A DNA stretch of 64,000 bases. It comes from Hirudinaria manillensis. Its lineage: Eukaryota; Annelida; Clitellata; Hirudinida; Hirudinidae. The stretch spans positions 3,552,142 to 3,616,141 of the forward strand of contig CM067532.1 of assembly GCA_034509925.1 (NCBI GenBank), given 5' to 3'. A program made the position numbers and the translations under genes. This document shows, piece by piece, positions 24,765 to 37,616 of this stretch. How positions within the stretch are numbered: position 1 is the first letter of the stretch; each line of letters starts with the position of its first letter. Under the pieces are notes generated by a model that worked only from the letters and a program-made list of their open reading frames with translations, searched no databases and had not been told where the DNA came from.

Positions 24765-27752
24765 ATGTTTTCCCCCATGAAGATGGCTTCTGTTTCGGAT
24801 TTTGATTTTAATAAAGAAGACTCAGCTTTTCAATTAGAGGATATTGACCCAGATTATAATTTTATAAATAAGGAATTCACACATTCATATATAACACCTG
24901 AAGATTTTGCTGGGCTGCCAAAAATTCCAAATGATATCTCTTTTCTCCATATAAATTGTAGAAGTTTACCAAACAAAATACACGACATCAATATACTGAA
25001 TAATAGGATAAAAGCCAAAATAATTGCAGTGACTGAAACCTGGTTGAATGATAGTAATTGTGATTCCATTTGTATCCCTGGCTACTCGTTTATTGCAACA
25101 AGTCGATCTGAAAAGAGGGGTGGAGGAGTTGGACTTTTTATTCATCAGGATATTGTGTTTTCCTTAATAAAACGTCATTCTGCTGCTGCGACCTTTGAAA
25201 GCATGTTCGTGAATTTGAAGTTACTCAACACTACGGTTACACTCGGTGTCATATACCGACCTCCTAAAAGCAACTTACAACTTTTTAGTGAGGAGCTCAA
25301 AGTCACGCTTGACCAGATTAAAAAAAATGGAGATTGTGTGTTGTTGGGTGATTTCAATTTGGACGTAACAAGTGATTCCACCCCTGTACAGGAGTTTTTG
25401 ACGACATTGTCAAGTCATTGCCTACACCCCAAAATTGATCAACCAACAAGAATAACATCAAAGAGCGCGACCGTTATCGATAACATCTTCACGAACGTAT
25501 TCGACAGAAACAGTTTTTCAAAAATTATAGTAGACGACATTTCGGATCATCTTCCCATCTACTTCTCCTTCAGTGCTAGTGTTCTCAATTACCACAGATC
25601 AATTTCTTCACCTATTAGAGTGCATACGGAGGAAAGCATTGTTAGATTTACTGAAGAGATTGAGGGAATGGATTGGTCTGAAATTTTGCGTTATTGCAAG
25701 ACTCTAGAGGTTTCTAAAGCATACCAATCCTTTATTAACGTGTACTATGAAGTATACAACAAATGTTTTCATACTGTTCCTCATCGCACAAAATATTATC
25801 GTTTCAAAAAACCCTGGATGACTCCGGGGCTCCTAAAATCATGCAAAAAAAAAACAATCTCTATAAAAAGTTTTTGAAAGATCCCTCAACTGAAAATAAA
25901 TCTAAATTCATTGGATACAGGAATAGATTCAAAAGCGTCAAAGATGAAACCATCAAACGTTACTACTCAGAAAAATTCACTGAATACTCAAACAACATCA
26001 GAAAAACGTGGGACTTGTTAAAGCTGCTATTAGGTCGAGAAAGGTATCAACCCCCTCCATGTGCTTTTTACGATTGTGACGGTCAGCCACTAACCACACC
26101 AAGCGAAATTGCGAAGTCGTTCAATGAATACTTTGCTTCAATTGGTACAAAACTTGCCCAAAAAATAACACCAGGCAGTACTTTTTACAAGCAGTATCTC
26201 GGAAATACTGTTTCTCAATCTATGCACCTAAATGACGTTACTCCTGAAGAAATTATTCAAATATCAAGAACTCTTAAGCAATCCCACAGCTCCGGCTATG
26301 ATCAGATTGATCCAGCCCTTGCGAGACTGTCAATACCTGGGATTGCCCAGATCATCGCGGCACTTATCAACTGCTCGTTCCGCTCCGGTATCTTCCCCGA
26401 TGACTTAAAAATTGCCAAAGTTATCCCACTGCATAAATCAGACTCCAAGGAAAACATCGCTAATTATCGGCCCATATCTATTCTTCCGTACTTCTCCAAA
26501 TATTTTGAGAAAGCAATATATAATAGAACAATTTCTTTCCTTGAAAAACATTCCATTATAAAAAATAATCAATTCGGATTTCGACAAAACCATTCAACAT
26601 ACATGCCAATCGCACTTCTCCAAACGAAAATCTCTCACAGATTGGACCAAGGTCAATCTACTATTGGAGTGTTTCTGGATCTTGCCAAGGCCTTTGATAC
26701 AGTCAATCATGATATTCTCCTGGAAAAACTTCATCATTATGGTATCCGAGGCAGATGTTTTTCTTGGTTTGAAAGTTATTTAAAAAACCGGAGTCAGATG
26801 GTCTCATTTGCAAATCAAACATCGTCATTGGGAGCTGTTAACCTGGGTGTTCCACAGGGTTCAGTCTTGGGGCCACTATTGTTTCTGATCTATATCAATG
26901 ACTTGTGTAACTCCTCGGATCGTCTTGAGTGTTTACTGTTCGCAGACGACACAACTGTTTTTCTGTCTGGAAATAATATTACTGAACTCTACTCTACCAT
27001 GAATACTGAACTTGAGAAGTTGGCAGAATGGTTTAGGGCAAACCTGTTGTCTCTCAACACTAAAAAAAAAAACAGTATACATGTTTTTTCATAAAGCAAG
27101 GAAAAAATTCGTCTTGGACGATCATACCATTTATATTAGTAATTCTTCTATATCTAGGGTTGAATCTTGTAGATTTCTCGGCGTCATTATTGACCAGCAT
27201 CTGTCATTCAAACAACATATTCAGTACATAGCGGCAAAGGTCTCCAAAAATATTGGCTTAATTTATCGCATACGTCGTTATATAAATATAAAAACAGTAA
27301 TTACATTGTATTACTCATTTATCTATCCATATTTAAACTATTGTAATTTAATTTGGGCTTGTAACTACTCAACTTGCTTAAAACCCTTACTTAATCTTCA
27401 GAAAAAATTCTTACGTGTTGCCCTTTGTTTGCCATATAATTCTCATACCGATTATGCATTTACAAATTTAAACATACTTAAAATTCATCAAATTAATAAT
27501 TTCCATTTGGCCATTCTCATGTATAAAGTAGATCATCACATGCTGCCTCGTCTTTTCGATAGCTTGTTTTCAAAAATATCCTCCTTACACAAATACTCTG
27601 TTCGAACGTCTAATAATTATAGACCGGCTTTTGCTAAATCTGTCACTGGCTCTCGTTCTATTGTCTGTATGGGACCAAAAATTTACTCTGCTGTTATTTG
27701 TGACTTAATATTACCAACATTTCTAATCTTTATGCTTATAAGAAAGCATTAA
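24765..27752 (+). pseudogene. LINE ORF2: APE endonuclease, reverse transcriptase, C-terminal domain (two frameshifts)
   Basis: About 995 codons in three frame segments. The N-terminal endonuclease has HINCRSLPNK, TETWLND, GVIYRPP, LGDFNLDV and the catalytic SDHLP. The reverse transcriptase has YRPISILPYFSKYFEK, QFGFRQNHST, FLDLAKAFDTVNHDILLEKL, GVPQGSVLGPLLFLIYINDL and the catalytic LLFADDTT. A C-terminal domain begins LGVIIDQHLSFKQHI. The frame changes at the A-run 25845-25854 (consistent with one missing A) and returns at the A-run 27062-27072 (consistent with one extra A). Otherwise there are no stops and all catalytic residues are kept. Either the copy is newly broken or the runs are sequencing or assembly errors. 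Confidence 0.9.
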
Positions 27753-28540
27753 AACATTTTATTATTAACTCTATCGGATTAATTTAACTACATGTTATTG
27801 TACTATATTTATTGTTTAAAAACATGCACCTTCTGATTAATGGAACCATTTAATTATATACCATCATTCCTAATTTTTTGTGTTAATTTTTCTGCTTATT
27901 GTGTTTCATGGGTCAGTCTACTAGCGGAAGCATGTGCTTCCTTAAGGCTGGCCCTTTGAGTTTTATTTTTTTTGCTGCTCTTTTCAGTTTTTTTGTGTTA
28001 ATGAAGGAATAAACTCATAAACCTCAAAAAAAAAAAAAAGTCGATTTATAGATTTCAGATCCCTATCGATTCGGCATTCGGTTTGTGTATTCTCAACACC
28101 ATCAAAGTGTCTTACCTTACCTACACCCAGTATCTTAAAATGTTTTCCGACCACTGGGTTATAAGAATCCTACATTCAATAACGACTACCTATTTAAATC
28201 TCTTTTACGAGTTTTAACCACGAGGTCCTGTCATATTAAAATCTTTAGCGAAAATTTGACCAAAATATTGCTGAATTGTAATAAAAGTTCTTATCACTCT
28301 CAAAAACGATATTTTATTGCTATGAAGGGACATTTAATTAAGTCGATCCAATTGACAACCAATGTCGATCGAATATCCTTATCTGATGAAATGTCTGATT
28401 CTGTTTGATGAGAAATTGGCATCGGCGTAGTCAAAATATTTCTTTGGGGATTTTTTTTTGTCTGAACGCTCTCTAGACCAAAAACGATTTTTGCACAATT
28501 ACATAAACGAATTTAATGTGAATAGTGAAGTTACTCATCT

Positions 28541-28690
28541 GGTTAGCTCAGGGAATTATATTTCTGCAAGTGATGGTTTAACAGCCGTAATTTGTATTCG
28601 AGACCCAGCTTACTCTGCCACAATCGCCTAGGGACGTCAGCAGACTATTAGAAAGCTGTTTTGACACCCCATTCCTGGTAAAAGCTGAAA
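28541..28690 (+). repeat. Possible tRNA-derived SINE-like segment
   Basis: GGTTAGCTCAGGG near 28541 resembles a tRNA A box, and ATTCGAGACCC near 28594 resembles a B box at about tRNA spacing. The acceptor stem does not pair convincingly, so a functional tRNA is unlikely. A decayed tRNA-derived SINE head is the better guess. Confidence 0.3.
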
Positions 28691-28931
28691 TGACGTCTCT
28701 GCGATCACCCTTGAAAAGCGCGATTTATGAATGGTTGAAAGGCGCGATGAGGGGGAGAGGCTTAGGCCGATTGGGACGCTATATTGAACTCATGTTTTTT
28801 TCGTCTTGGGTTTCATTGAGTTTCTGTTTTGGACTGATTCGAACTTGGGTTAATGAAATAACCGATTTCGTTTATTTAATTGTATAAATATGTATGTTAC
28901 GACATTTGTGACAAATGGCGTCAGGAACGAA

Positions 28932-29075
28932 ATGGCATCCATGAAAATTCGGGAACTCCATGTGAAGGAGTTGAAGAGCGAGTTGGAAGAAAGATGTTTG
29001 CCGATCATTAGCGAGAAGGATGGCTTGAAAAATCGAGGAAAATTTGACATCGTTGTCAGTAAGAATCTCGCTTGA
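28932..29075 (+). CDS. Small ORF with SAP-like start, doubtful
   Basis: A 47-codon frame starting MASMKIRELHVKELKSELEE, which resembles the first helix of SAP DNA-binding domains (repeated LxxxELKxxLxxR spacing). A second unrelated-looking frame of 109 aa follows at 29117-29446, containing TTKLNLRDVAKRCEV, which could pass for a helix-turn-helix. Neither has splice or family support. They may be fragments of a transposon-encoded protein or chance. Confidence 0.2.
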   Translation: MASMKIRELHVKELKSELEERCLPIISEKDGLKNRGKFDIVVSKNLA

Positions 29076-29740
29076 AGTTAGTAATAAGAGGTTCATAATC
29101 ACCTGGAAAATAATTAATGAAATTCTTAATTGAAAACTCTCTCTTTCCTCAGAAATGCTTTGCAAAAAAAAGAAAAAGTTTGGCTAAAGTCATCACATTA
29201 ATTAATACTACAAAATTGAACTTGAGAGATGTTGCAAAGCGTTGTGAAGTGAATTGCAAAAAACAAGTTAGACGTATTATTGAAATCACATCTGAAGCCC
29301 GATTAACATGGATTTTTAAGTTCTGTTTAACCGGCGGCTCACCAAGAAGTGGGGCGGCATGTGCCAAGAGGCTACTTTTTGAGGGAGCAAAAAATAAAAA
29401 AATGTATATCTTAAAATTTTGTACCAGTGAGTTTTTAAATTTGTAATATGTTACTGTTTGTAGCGATCAAGATTCAACCACGTTAAAACATTGTATAAGC
29501 ATTGAAATAGAGCGAAATGCTTTGACTGCGGGCCACAATCTAAAATTAGGTGTTTGTAGTCCTTTGAAAATAAATATTTTGAGAGATTTCCGAATTTTGA
29601 AGTTCACATTATCATCTGGATTTCAATGTGAGGGGGAATCGGGAATCAAAAAACGGTTTTATGCGTATAACCATTGAAAAACGGATTTCATTGTCACTTT
29701 GAGTACTTTTTTTAATAAAAAATTGAATCATGTTTGACAG

Positions 29741-31784
29741 CATCGTTGAGAGTTAACGAGAGGTCGAATGAACAAAAAGTTAAAAGAAACATCCTACACA
29801 TGTACGACAGGACCACCAGACCTGTTAAAAATGACAAAACGCCAGTGGTCGTCAACATAGCCATATCTCTGTACCATATCCTTGACACGGTTCAGTTCAA
29901 TTTCATTTCATAAGAAGTGTGGTGTTTAAGTTATATAAATTACAATCTTTGAAAACACAAAACAACTTCTCGCATCAGAACGAAAAAGAACAGACTTTCA
30001 CATGTCTCTTGGCAATAAGACAGGTTTTTATTCAAACGATATTTTGGAAATACGATCGTTTAGATTTAAGTTAAATTAATCTCAATGAAGTAGATAAAAT
30101 TTTATATAATGTCATTTTTGTGACCTTATGATTGTCCAATATTCTTATGATTATCAGAGATGGGAAGATGAATATCTGGTTTGGAACAAATCTGATTATA
30201 TTGGCGTAGAAGACATTCGCGTTCCAGCAAACACTATATGGATTCCTGATTTGGTCATTTCAAATTTGTAATTGTCTCCGATTATTCAAACAGCAATAAT
30301 GATCTCATTCTAAGCTAATATCACTACGATCTTGCAGTGCAGCTGATAAGTTCAACGATTACATGATGACCAACGCCATAGTCTCACATAGCGGCTCCGT
30401 ACTTTGGATGTATCCAGCTCTGATAAAAACATACTGCACATTGAATGTAAAGTACTTTCCATTTGACAGCCAAACATGTGACATTGTATTCATATCATGG
30501 ACATATAATGGTGATGAATTGGATGTTCTGTACAATACCTCATTTGAAAATGGGATCTACTACATCTCAAAGAACCAGGTAAGATTAGATTGAGAGTGTC
30601 TTAATCATATAATGTTGTGGAAAATGCCATCAACACGCTGTGATTAGAATTAGAGAATAATAAAAGTTTTCCACCATAATATTTGTTATTGAACTGAAGC
30701 ATCATAATCACCGATAAGATTTTACATATTCACTTAATTTCAAGTGTTACAATATTCCAGGAGTGGGCAGTTGAGAAAATCTCAGCAGAAAGACATGCGA
30801 AGGCATATGCTTGCTGTAAGGAATTATATCCAGATGTGACTTTCACGATCCACATGAAAAGAGGAAGCCTTTTTTACATAGTCAATCTCATAGGACCTTG
30901 TTTTTTAATTTTTCTCATCAGCTTTCTAGGGTTTTTTCTTCCTGTTGAATCCGGTGAGAAAGTTAATCTGGAAATGACTATTTTGCTGGCTTTAGTGGTC
31001 TTCCTTCTCATGGTTGGAGAGTCCATGCCTCCAACCCCAGACGCCATACCAATTCTTGGTGAGGAATGCGAATTTATGCCGTAAATTAATATAATAAGCT
31101 AATGAATGTTTGAATGCCTTTATCTTTAATCGAATATCAGGAATGTTTTTCGGTTCAACGATGGTAATGGTGACTATAGCACTGGTGATGGCAGTAATCG
31201 TTACCAATATTTATGCCAAGAAAGATTCGAGACGCAGAGCACCTACGTGGTGTTTGAATGTGGCCTCAAAAACCTTTTTCGCCCAAAGAAGTGAAATTGA
31301 TGAATCAGGTACAGGCTCAGACAGAAAATTACAATCAAAACTTGTGTTCCCACAAAACTCTGGTGCTGCTACTATTCAGGTTAGACCATCTTGGAGTCAA
31401 ATCGCACCTGAAACTTTTCCCAGATTTGAAGATTCCAAAGTGTCAATGAGGCCTATTCACATGGAAGATAAATTAATTTTTAAAAGACGCCATTATAATA
31501 AAAATGAAACAAGTTCTTTTAAAGCGAGTGCATGGAAGTTTCCATTCGGTAGCAAAAATTCAAGGGATATTTTTTCTAAGAACAAACGAAGTGGAGAGTT
31601 CTTAAAACGCCACGGAAAAAATTCAAAGCAAAACGATGAACAGAATATGATTGATCAAGAAATACTTGAAACGGAATGGAGAATGTTGGCGAAGTTTATG
31701 GATCGAATCTTCTTCTGGATTTTTCTAGCATTGAGTACAACAACTCAGTCTTTGCTGTTTTGGCAAATGGTTCCAAATAAATAG
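29741..31784 (+). CDS. Nicotinic acetylcholine receptor-like subunit, alpha type (5' end unresolved)
   Basis: Pentameric Cys-loop ligand-gated channel subunit. Exons: 29741-29889, 29994-30023 (30-nt micro-exon), 30158-30267, 30338-30578, 30761-31058 and 31141-31784, all in phase; the signal-peptide exon was not found. The ligand-binding domain shows MYDRTTRPVKN, RWEDEYLVWNKSDYIGVEDI and VPANTIWIPDLV. The Cys-loop is C-TLNVKYFPFDSQT-C, with 13 residues between the cysteines. AYACCKE carries the vicinal cysteine pair of alpha subunits. M1-M3 follow; M2 starts GEKVNLEMTILLALVVFLL, where the -1' Glu predicts cation selectivity and 9' Leu is kept, but 4' is Glu instead of the usual Gly. A basic M3-M4 loop of about 170 residues precedes M4, and the protein ends WQMVPNK. 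A divergent subunit; orthology is not assigned. AATAAA lies at 32012-32017. Confidence 0.88.
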
Positions 31785-32747
31785 ACTGGTTTTATCTGCG
31801 ATTGTAAAATGTTTAAATAATTAGCATTTGGAATGAACATAGTATATCTTTCAAACACATTTATGTAAAACATCTTTGGTGAGGTTGTTTAGAAATTCTT
31901 TGTGCTTGTTTTATTGATCATGGATATGTCCATGACTACAGGAAGCCGAAATCGGAGATACCATTAAATAGAGTACATGTACATTTTACTTTTTGCACTC
32001 TTGGTACACCCAATAAATTCTTTAAAGTGTTTTGATTGCGTTGCTTCTGCTGATGGGAAATGCCCATGGGACGCGGTTAACTATCAGGACGGTTGTACTT
32101 GCTGCTCGGTTGGCCTAATTATAATGCATCGATAAAACACTTGCAATTTCTATTTGCAACATCTTAGTTTTTCTTAAGTTTAGCGTTATACCTAAACTCT
32201 TCAAATGCTGTTTTACTTTGCATTTCCTAAAGATAATAGCATATCACTCATCATGCCATTTTTCACACTTTAGATAGAATTTACATCTCAACGAATTGTT
32301 AGGAGGTGCGAGAGCGGTGTCCAAGTGCATAAGAACTGCTTACCAGATTCAGATAGAGACGCCTGTATTTTTGATTATTGCAACTTTGGATACCGTCAGA
32401 AGACTGATATCCGCCTGCTTATGACATTCTTGGTGCTTAGTTTTGTTAGTTTATTTTCGAATAAATAAAGTTTGTTCCTCATTAAGCAAGACCTTATTTC
32501 ATGCTAAGCGCTTCCAGGTATATAATTAGATTGTTTTGAAAGCTCAGTATCTCTGCGTTGATAATATTTGACTGGCACTAGTGACCTACAAGCATTTCAT
32601 TTGATGATTTAAATAAAAATTATTTACATGTCAGCTGCTTACAAGATGTCAAATTACAATATCTGTTTATATGAAGTTTCTCTGACTTTTAACAAATGAA
32701 GCACTCAATGTCTCTGACATTTACCGAAAATTCAAAGTTTCACACAT
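31785..32747. other. 3' flank between receptor and NPDC1-like genes (convergent)
   Basis: Contains the receptor 3' UTR and a candidate poly(A) signal at 32012-32017. Nothing else is recognised. AATAAA-like hexamers occur on both strands near 32450-32470, in keeping with convergent 3' ends. Confidence 0.4.
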
Positions 32748-33880
32748 TTACTTTTCTTTTTCAATGAACATGGGATTCTGTACTTCCATTTCACCTGTCT
32801 GAATGACATGGTTAATTAAAAATTCAAATAAAATGTAAATGCATAAAAAGAACAACTTCTAAACATTTTCGTTGATTACCTCAGCCAATCCAGGGCATTC
32901 AAAAACTGAGTAACTGTTGCCCACTTCCTCCTCCTCAGAATCTACTGACTTATCTTGATTAGCATCTCTGAAAAATTAGATAGTTATTGGGTTGATAGTG
33001 AGGTGAAATATTTGAAGACAATTTAATTTTACTTCTCTTTTTTTTACATGGAATAAGCCTTTGGTAAAATATTCATGAGATAAAACTCTTCCTATCAAAT
33101 ACTTGTTTGATGGAACTTTAAGTTGGAAAGCTATATGTTTTGCTTTATGTAAGAAACAATTTAAGAAACTTTGAGATTTGAGACTGCTAGACAGTGTGCA
33201 TTATTTGCATGTGCAATAATAACCCATTTGGTGATATTAGTTAGTTGCTCCAAGGTTATGAATGGGCGTAAAATACCATTAGTTTCATCTTCAAATTATT
33301 GGCAATCATAGATCTTATCATTACAGATACTTTAACATAATTTATTCCAAACAGGTTTTCTAATTCTAAGCTACAAGACATTACTTCTCTTGAGAAAATA
33401 GTTGCTTCTTATGATCATATTGGAATAGCTGAGCACTCTGGGCCAGCTTTGAATCAGATGTTGCATTCAGTTTTGAAGGGCCTGTAACACCATATGCAGG
33501 ATAATCCACATGAAGGGGTGTCCTAATCTTTTTCTTCCATCTGCATGAAGATTGATCTTAATATAAATTAGCCAAATTTGGCATTAAGTAGGATTTTTAC
33601 CTGTGCCAAAACACACTCAAGAGTATAATCCCAAATGCTGTTGAAATTAATCCACCAGCTATGGCAACTGATAAAAATATTTCCTTTAGTGGGATTGGTG
33701 CTTAGTTTGTGTTTAATGTGTAACACATTCCATTTGATCAACTTGGTCAGCTCATAATAATTGTTTATTACTAATTCTCAGAATGTGATAAATTTGATCG
33801 TCTAGCAAAAAGCTCTATTTCACCTGTCACTTTAGTTGAGCTCCATATTTTAACATCCTGAACGTCCGTTTTCTCATTTT
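32748..33880 (-). CDS. NPDC1: NPDC1/CAB-1-like single-pass membrane protein (5' end unresolved)
   Basis: Homologue of neural proliferation, differentiation and control protein 1, a neuronal vesicle-associated membrane protein in animals (CAB-1 in C. elegans). Phase-consistent exons: 32748-32798, 32880-32967, 33385-33540, 33601-33667 and an upstream exon ending at 33824. The transmembrane segment is AIAGGLISTAFGIILLSVF, followed by basic RWKKK. The cytosolic part contains the family signatures VDYPAYGVTGP, SAQLFQYDHKKQ, EEEEVGNSYSVFECPGLAE and TGEMEVQNPMF, in the family order. The extracellular region is only partly read (EKTDVQDVKIWSSTKVT), and the start codon was not found. The call rests on several family motifs in order and is firm; the gene boundary is not. 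Confidence 0.85.
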
Positions 33881-33899
33881 CTGCCACCACAACTTTCAA

Positions 33900-34684
33900 C
33901 GAAAACGTCTAACTTGAGCTAAACCACTAAAGATAAATGGCAAATTTTGAAACATCTTACGCCATAGCGAGAGGCTGAACATAATAATTATCATAGCGCC
34001 TGCCATAGATAGGTTATTCTATTCTCATTTCGAAATTATTTAACCATTAATCAAGTAACTTTGAGGCAGTTAACGCTTCAAATGCCGCGGAGACGAGCCA
34101 TTCCAAGACCAAGCCTGGAATCAATGCTCGGTACACGCATAGCGGCGACCTCCCAATCAGTGGTTGACAGTGATGGAATTAGTTTGCAGGTTAGCTGGTC
34201 CAGATTGTTCAACGAGTATATTCCTGCCTTTTCAATTCAAGATACTATGGTTAATAAAAGGAATGCGCATAGAAATTAGAAATGCTTTGTCTTAGCCCGA
34301 ACGAATGGGCGCGTCGAGAGGGTCTGAAGCACCTTCAAGCTTTTATGACAATTTTTGCCACTCATTGATGCTTTAAGTCACTTCTTTCGTCCCATCAAAG
34401 CAATTTCCAAATACGTGGTCTCTCGGGGTCAATCAAAGCATTCAGAGAACAGTGGTTCTTAAGAGTTATGCCAACCAAGCTGGCTCTGCATCAACATTGA
34501 TTTAACATATAATCTGCAGAATCCACGCTATCAGCCAATACTACATTTATGAAAGCTGATGGCCTTAATTCTATCTGCACACTTAAGTCTTCCATAAAAC
34601 CACAAGTTGCAATTTATTGAAGAAATTTTTCCAGAAAAATTGTCCAAGCCCTTTCAGTACAGATTTAGTCCCAATATTGTCATT
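33900..34684. other. Region between NPDC1-like and PSMA1
   Basis: Probably includes the missing 5' exons or promoter of the NPDC1-like gene and the PSMA1 3' UTR. A minus-strand AATAAA (TTTATT at 34613-34618) lies about 70 nt past the PSMA1 stop and is a good poly(A) signal. A 72-codon plus-strand frame at 34061-34279 has no recognisable domain. Confidence 0.4.
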
Positions 34685-36664
<1,980 letters not shown>

Positions 36665-37616
36665 GATAGAAAACTCCAAATATAACAACCGCAAGCAAAA
36701 ACCACCGCTCCTTTATCGCTTCGTCAAATCGCAAAGCTGTTTATAACAAAAACCAAACTTGATTTCAAAATCTGCTGAATCATTTTCGTCGCATATTGTA
36801 CCTACTACTTTCAATAATTATAAATACATATAGATATATATCTTGTAAAATTATATGTTTACAAAATTTTATAAACTTATTTGAAATTATAAAATCAATC
36901 TTATTAAAGGATAATATAAAACCATGAGCTCAAATTTCATAGCTATTAAAAATTATTTGGATCAATGTCTGCTTTAAGCTGGTTGTAACCAAGTGATAGC
37001 GAGCGTCCGTTATAGTAGAACAAAGCATTAAACATCAAATGTCTGCCAGATCAGTTTCGTCCGACGGGGGGTCAAAATGGATCCGCCAAATCTCGCCAAA
37101 CTCAGTTGTGGACGCACCCCTGGACCGAGATCACGAGCAAAACCAACGCTACCAAGCTTTACCAATATCCAGCATTGTAAAAAATTTGCAGCTATCTCCG
37201 TGGCGGGACATTATCAAGCACTAGCGACTAGAGCGAGCGCCCAAATCTCAAATGCCGACATCCCCAGCTAATCTCAATCGAATGTTGAGATGTTTGGTTT
37301 TGCTTGCGTGACTTCAGCTGCGCTCTCGCTCAACCTTTTCCTTCGGAAATTTCTTTTCAATCATACCAAAATGGCAAGCTAAAGTGCCTGCTTACCTCAC
37401 CCAGAAATAAAAAATACAATCCGAGCAGCATCTAGCCAACAAGAAATAATTGTTATGGAGACCCTTCACCAAAAAAAAAAAAACTTTGAGAAATCAAAAT
37501 ATTAACAAGCTTCAAGACATTTTACTTCTGAGATCTAACAGTTACTCTAATGTTCAATTAGCCAATTATGATTTCCAATGTACAAATAGTAATTAATAAC
37601 AACATTTACAATAAAA
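36665..37616. other. PSMA1 promoter side and MEF2 3' flank
   Basis: The PSMA1 promoter and the MEF2 3' UTR should lie here. A relatively GC-rich patch at about 37030-37340 has open frames on the plus strand but no recognisable protein. A 12-A run lies near 37470-37482. Confidence 0.4.

Larger units (their letters stand above)
24020..28039 (+). mobile_element. Non-LTR retrotransposon (CR1/L2/Daphne-like group), nearly full length
   Basis: ORF1 (24020-24751), a 13-nt gap, an endonuclease/reverse-transcriptase ORF2 (24765-27752), a 3' UTR of about 270 nt and a terminal 14-A tail at 28026-28039. The order and the APE-type endonuclease are typical of CR1/Jockey-superfamily LINEs; the exact clade is not assigned. 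Catalytic motifs are intact and only two single-base frame changes are seen, both in A homopolymers, so the copy is young. It lies between NCAPH2 and the receptor gene and interrupts neither. The true 5' end upstream of 24020 is undefined. Confidence 0.92.

Noticed and set aside
28541..28620. Functional tRNA gene
   Set aside because: A- and B-box-like motifs are present, but no acceptor stem or plausible anticodon arm can be paired by eye.
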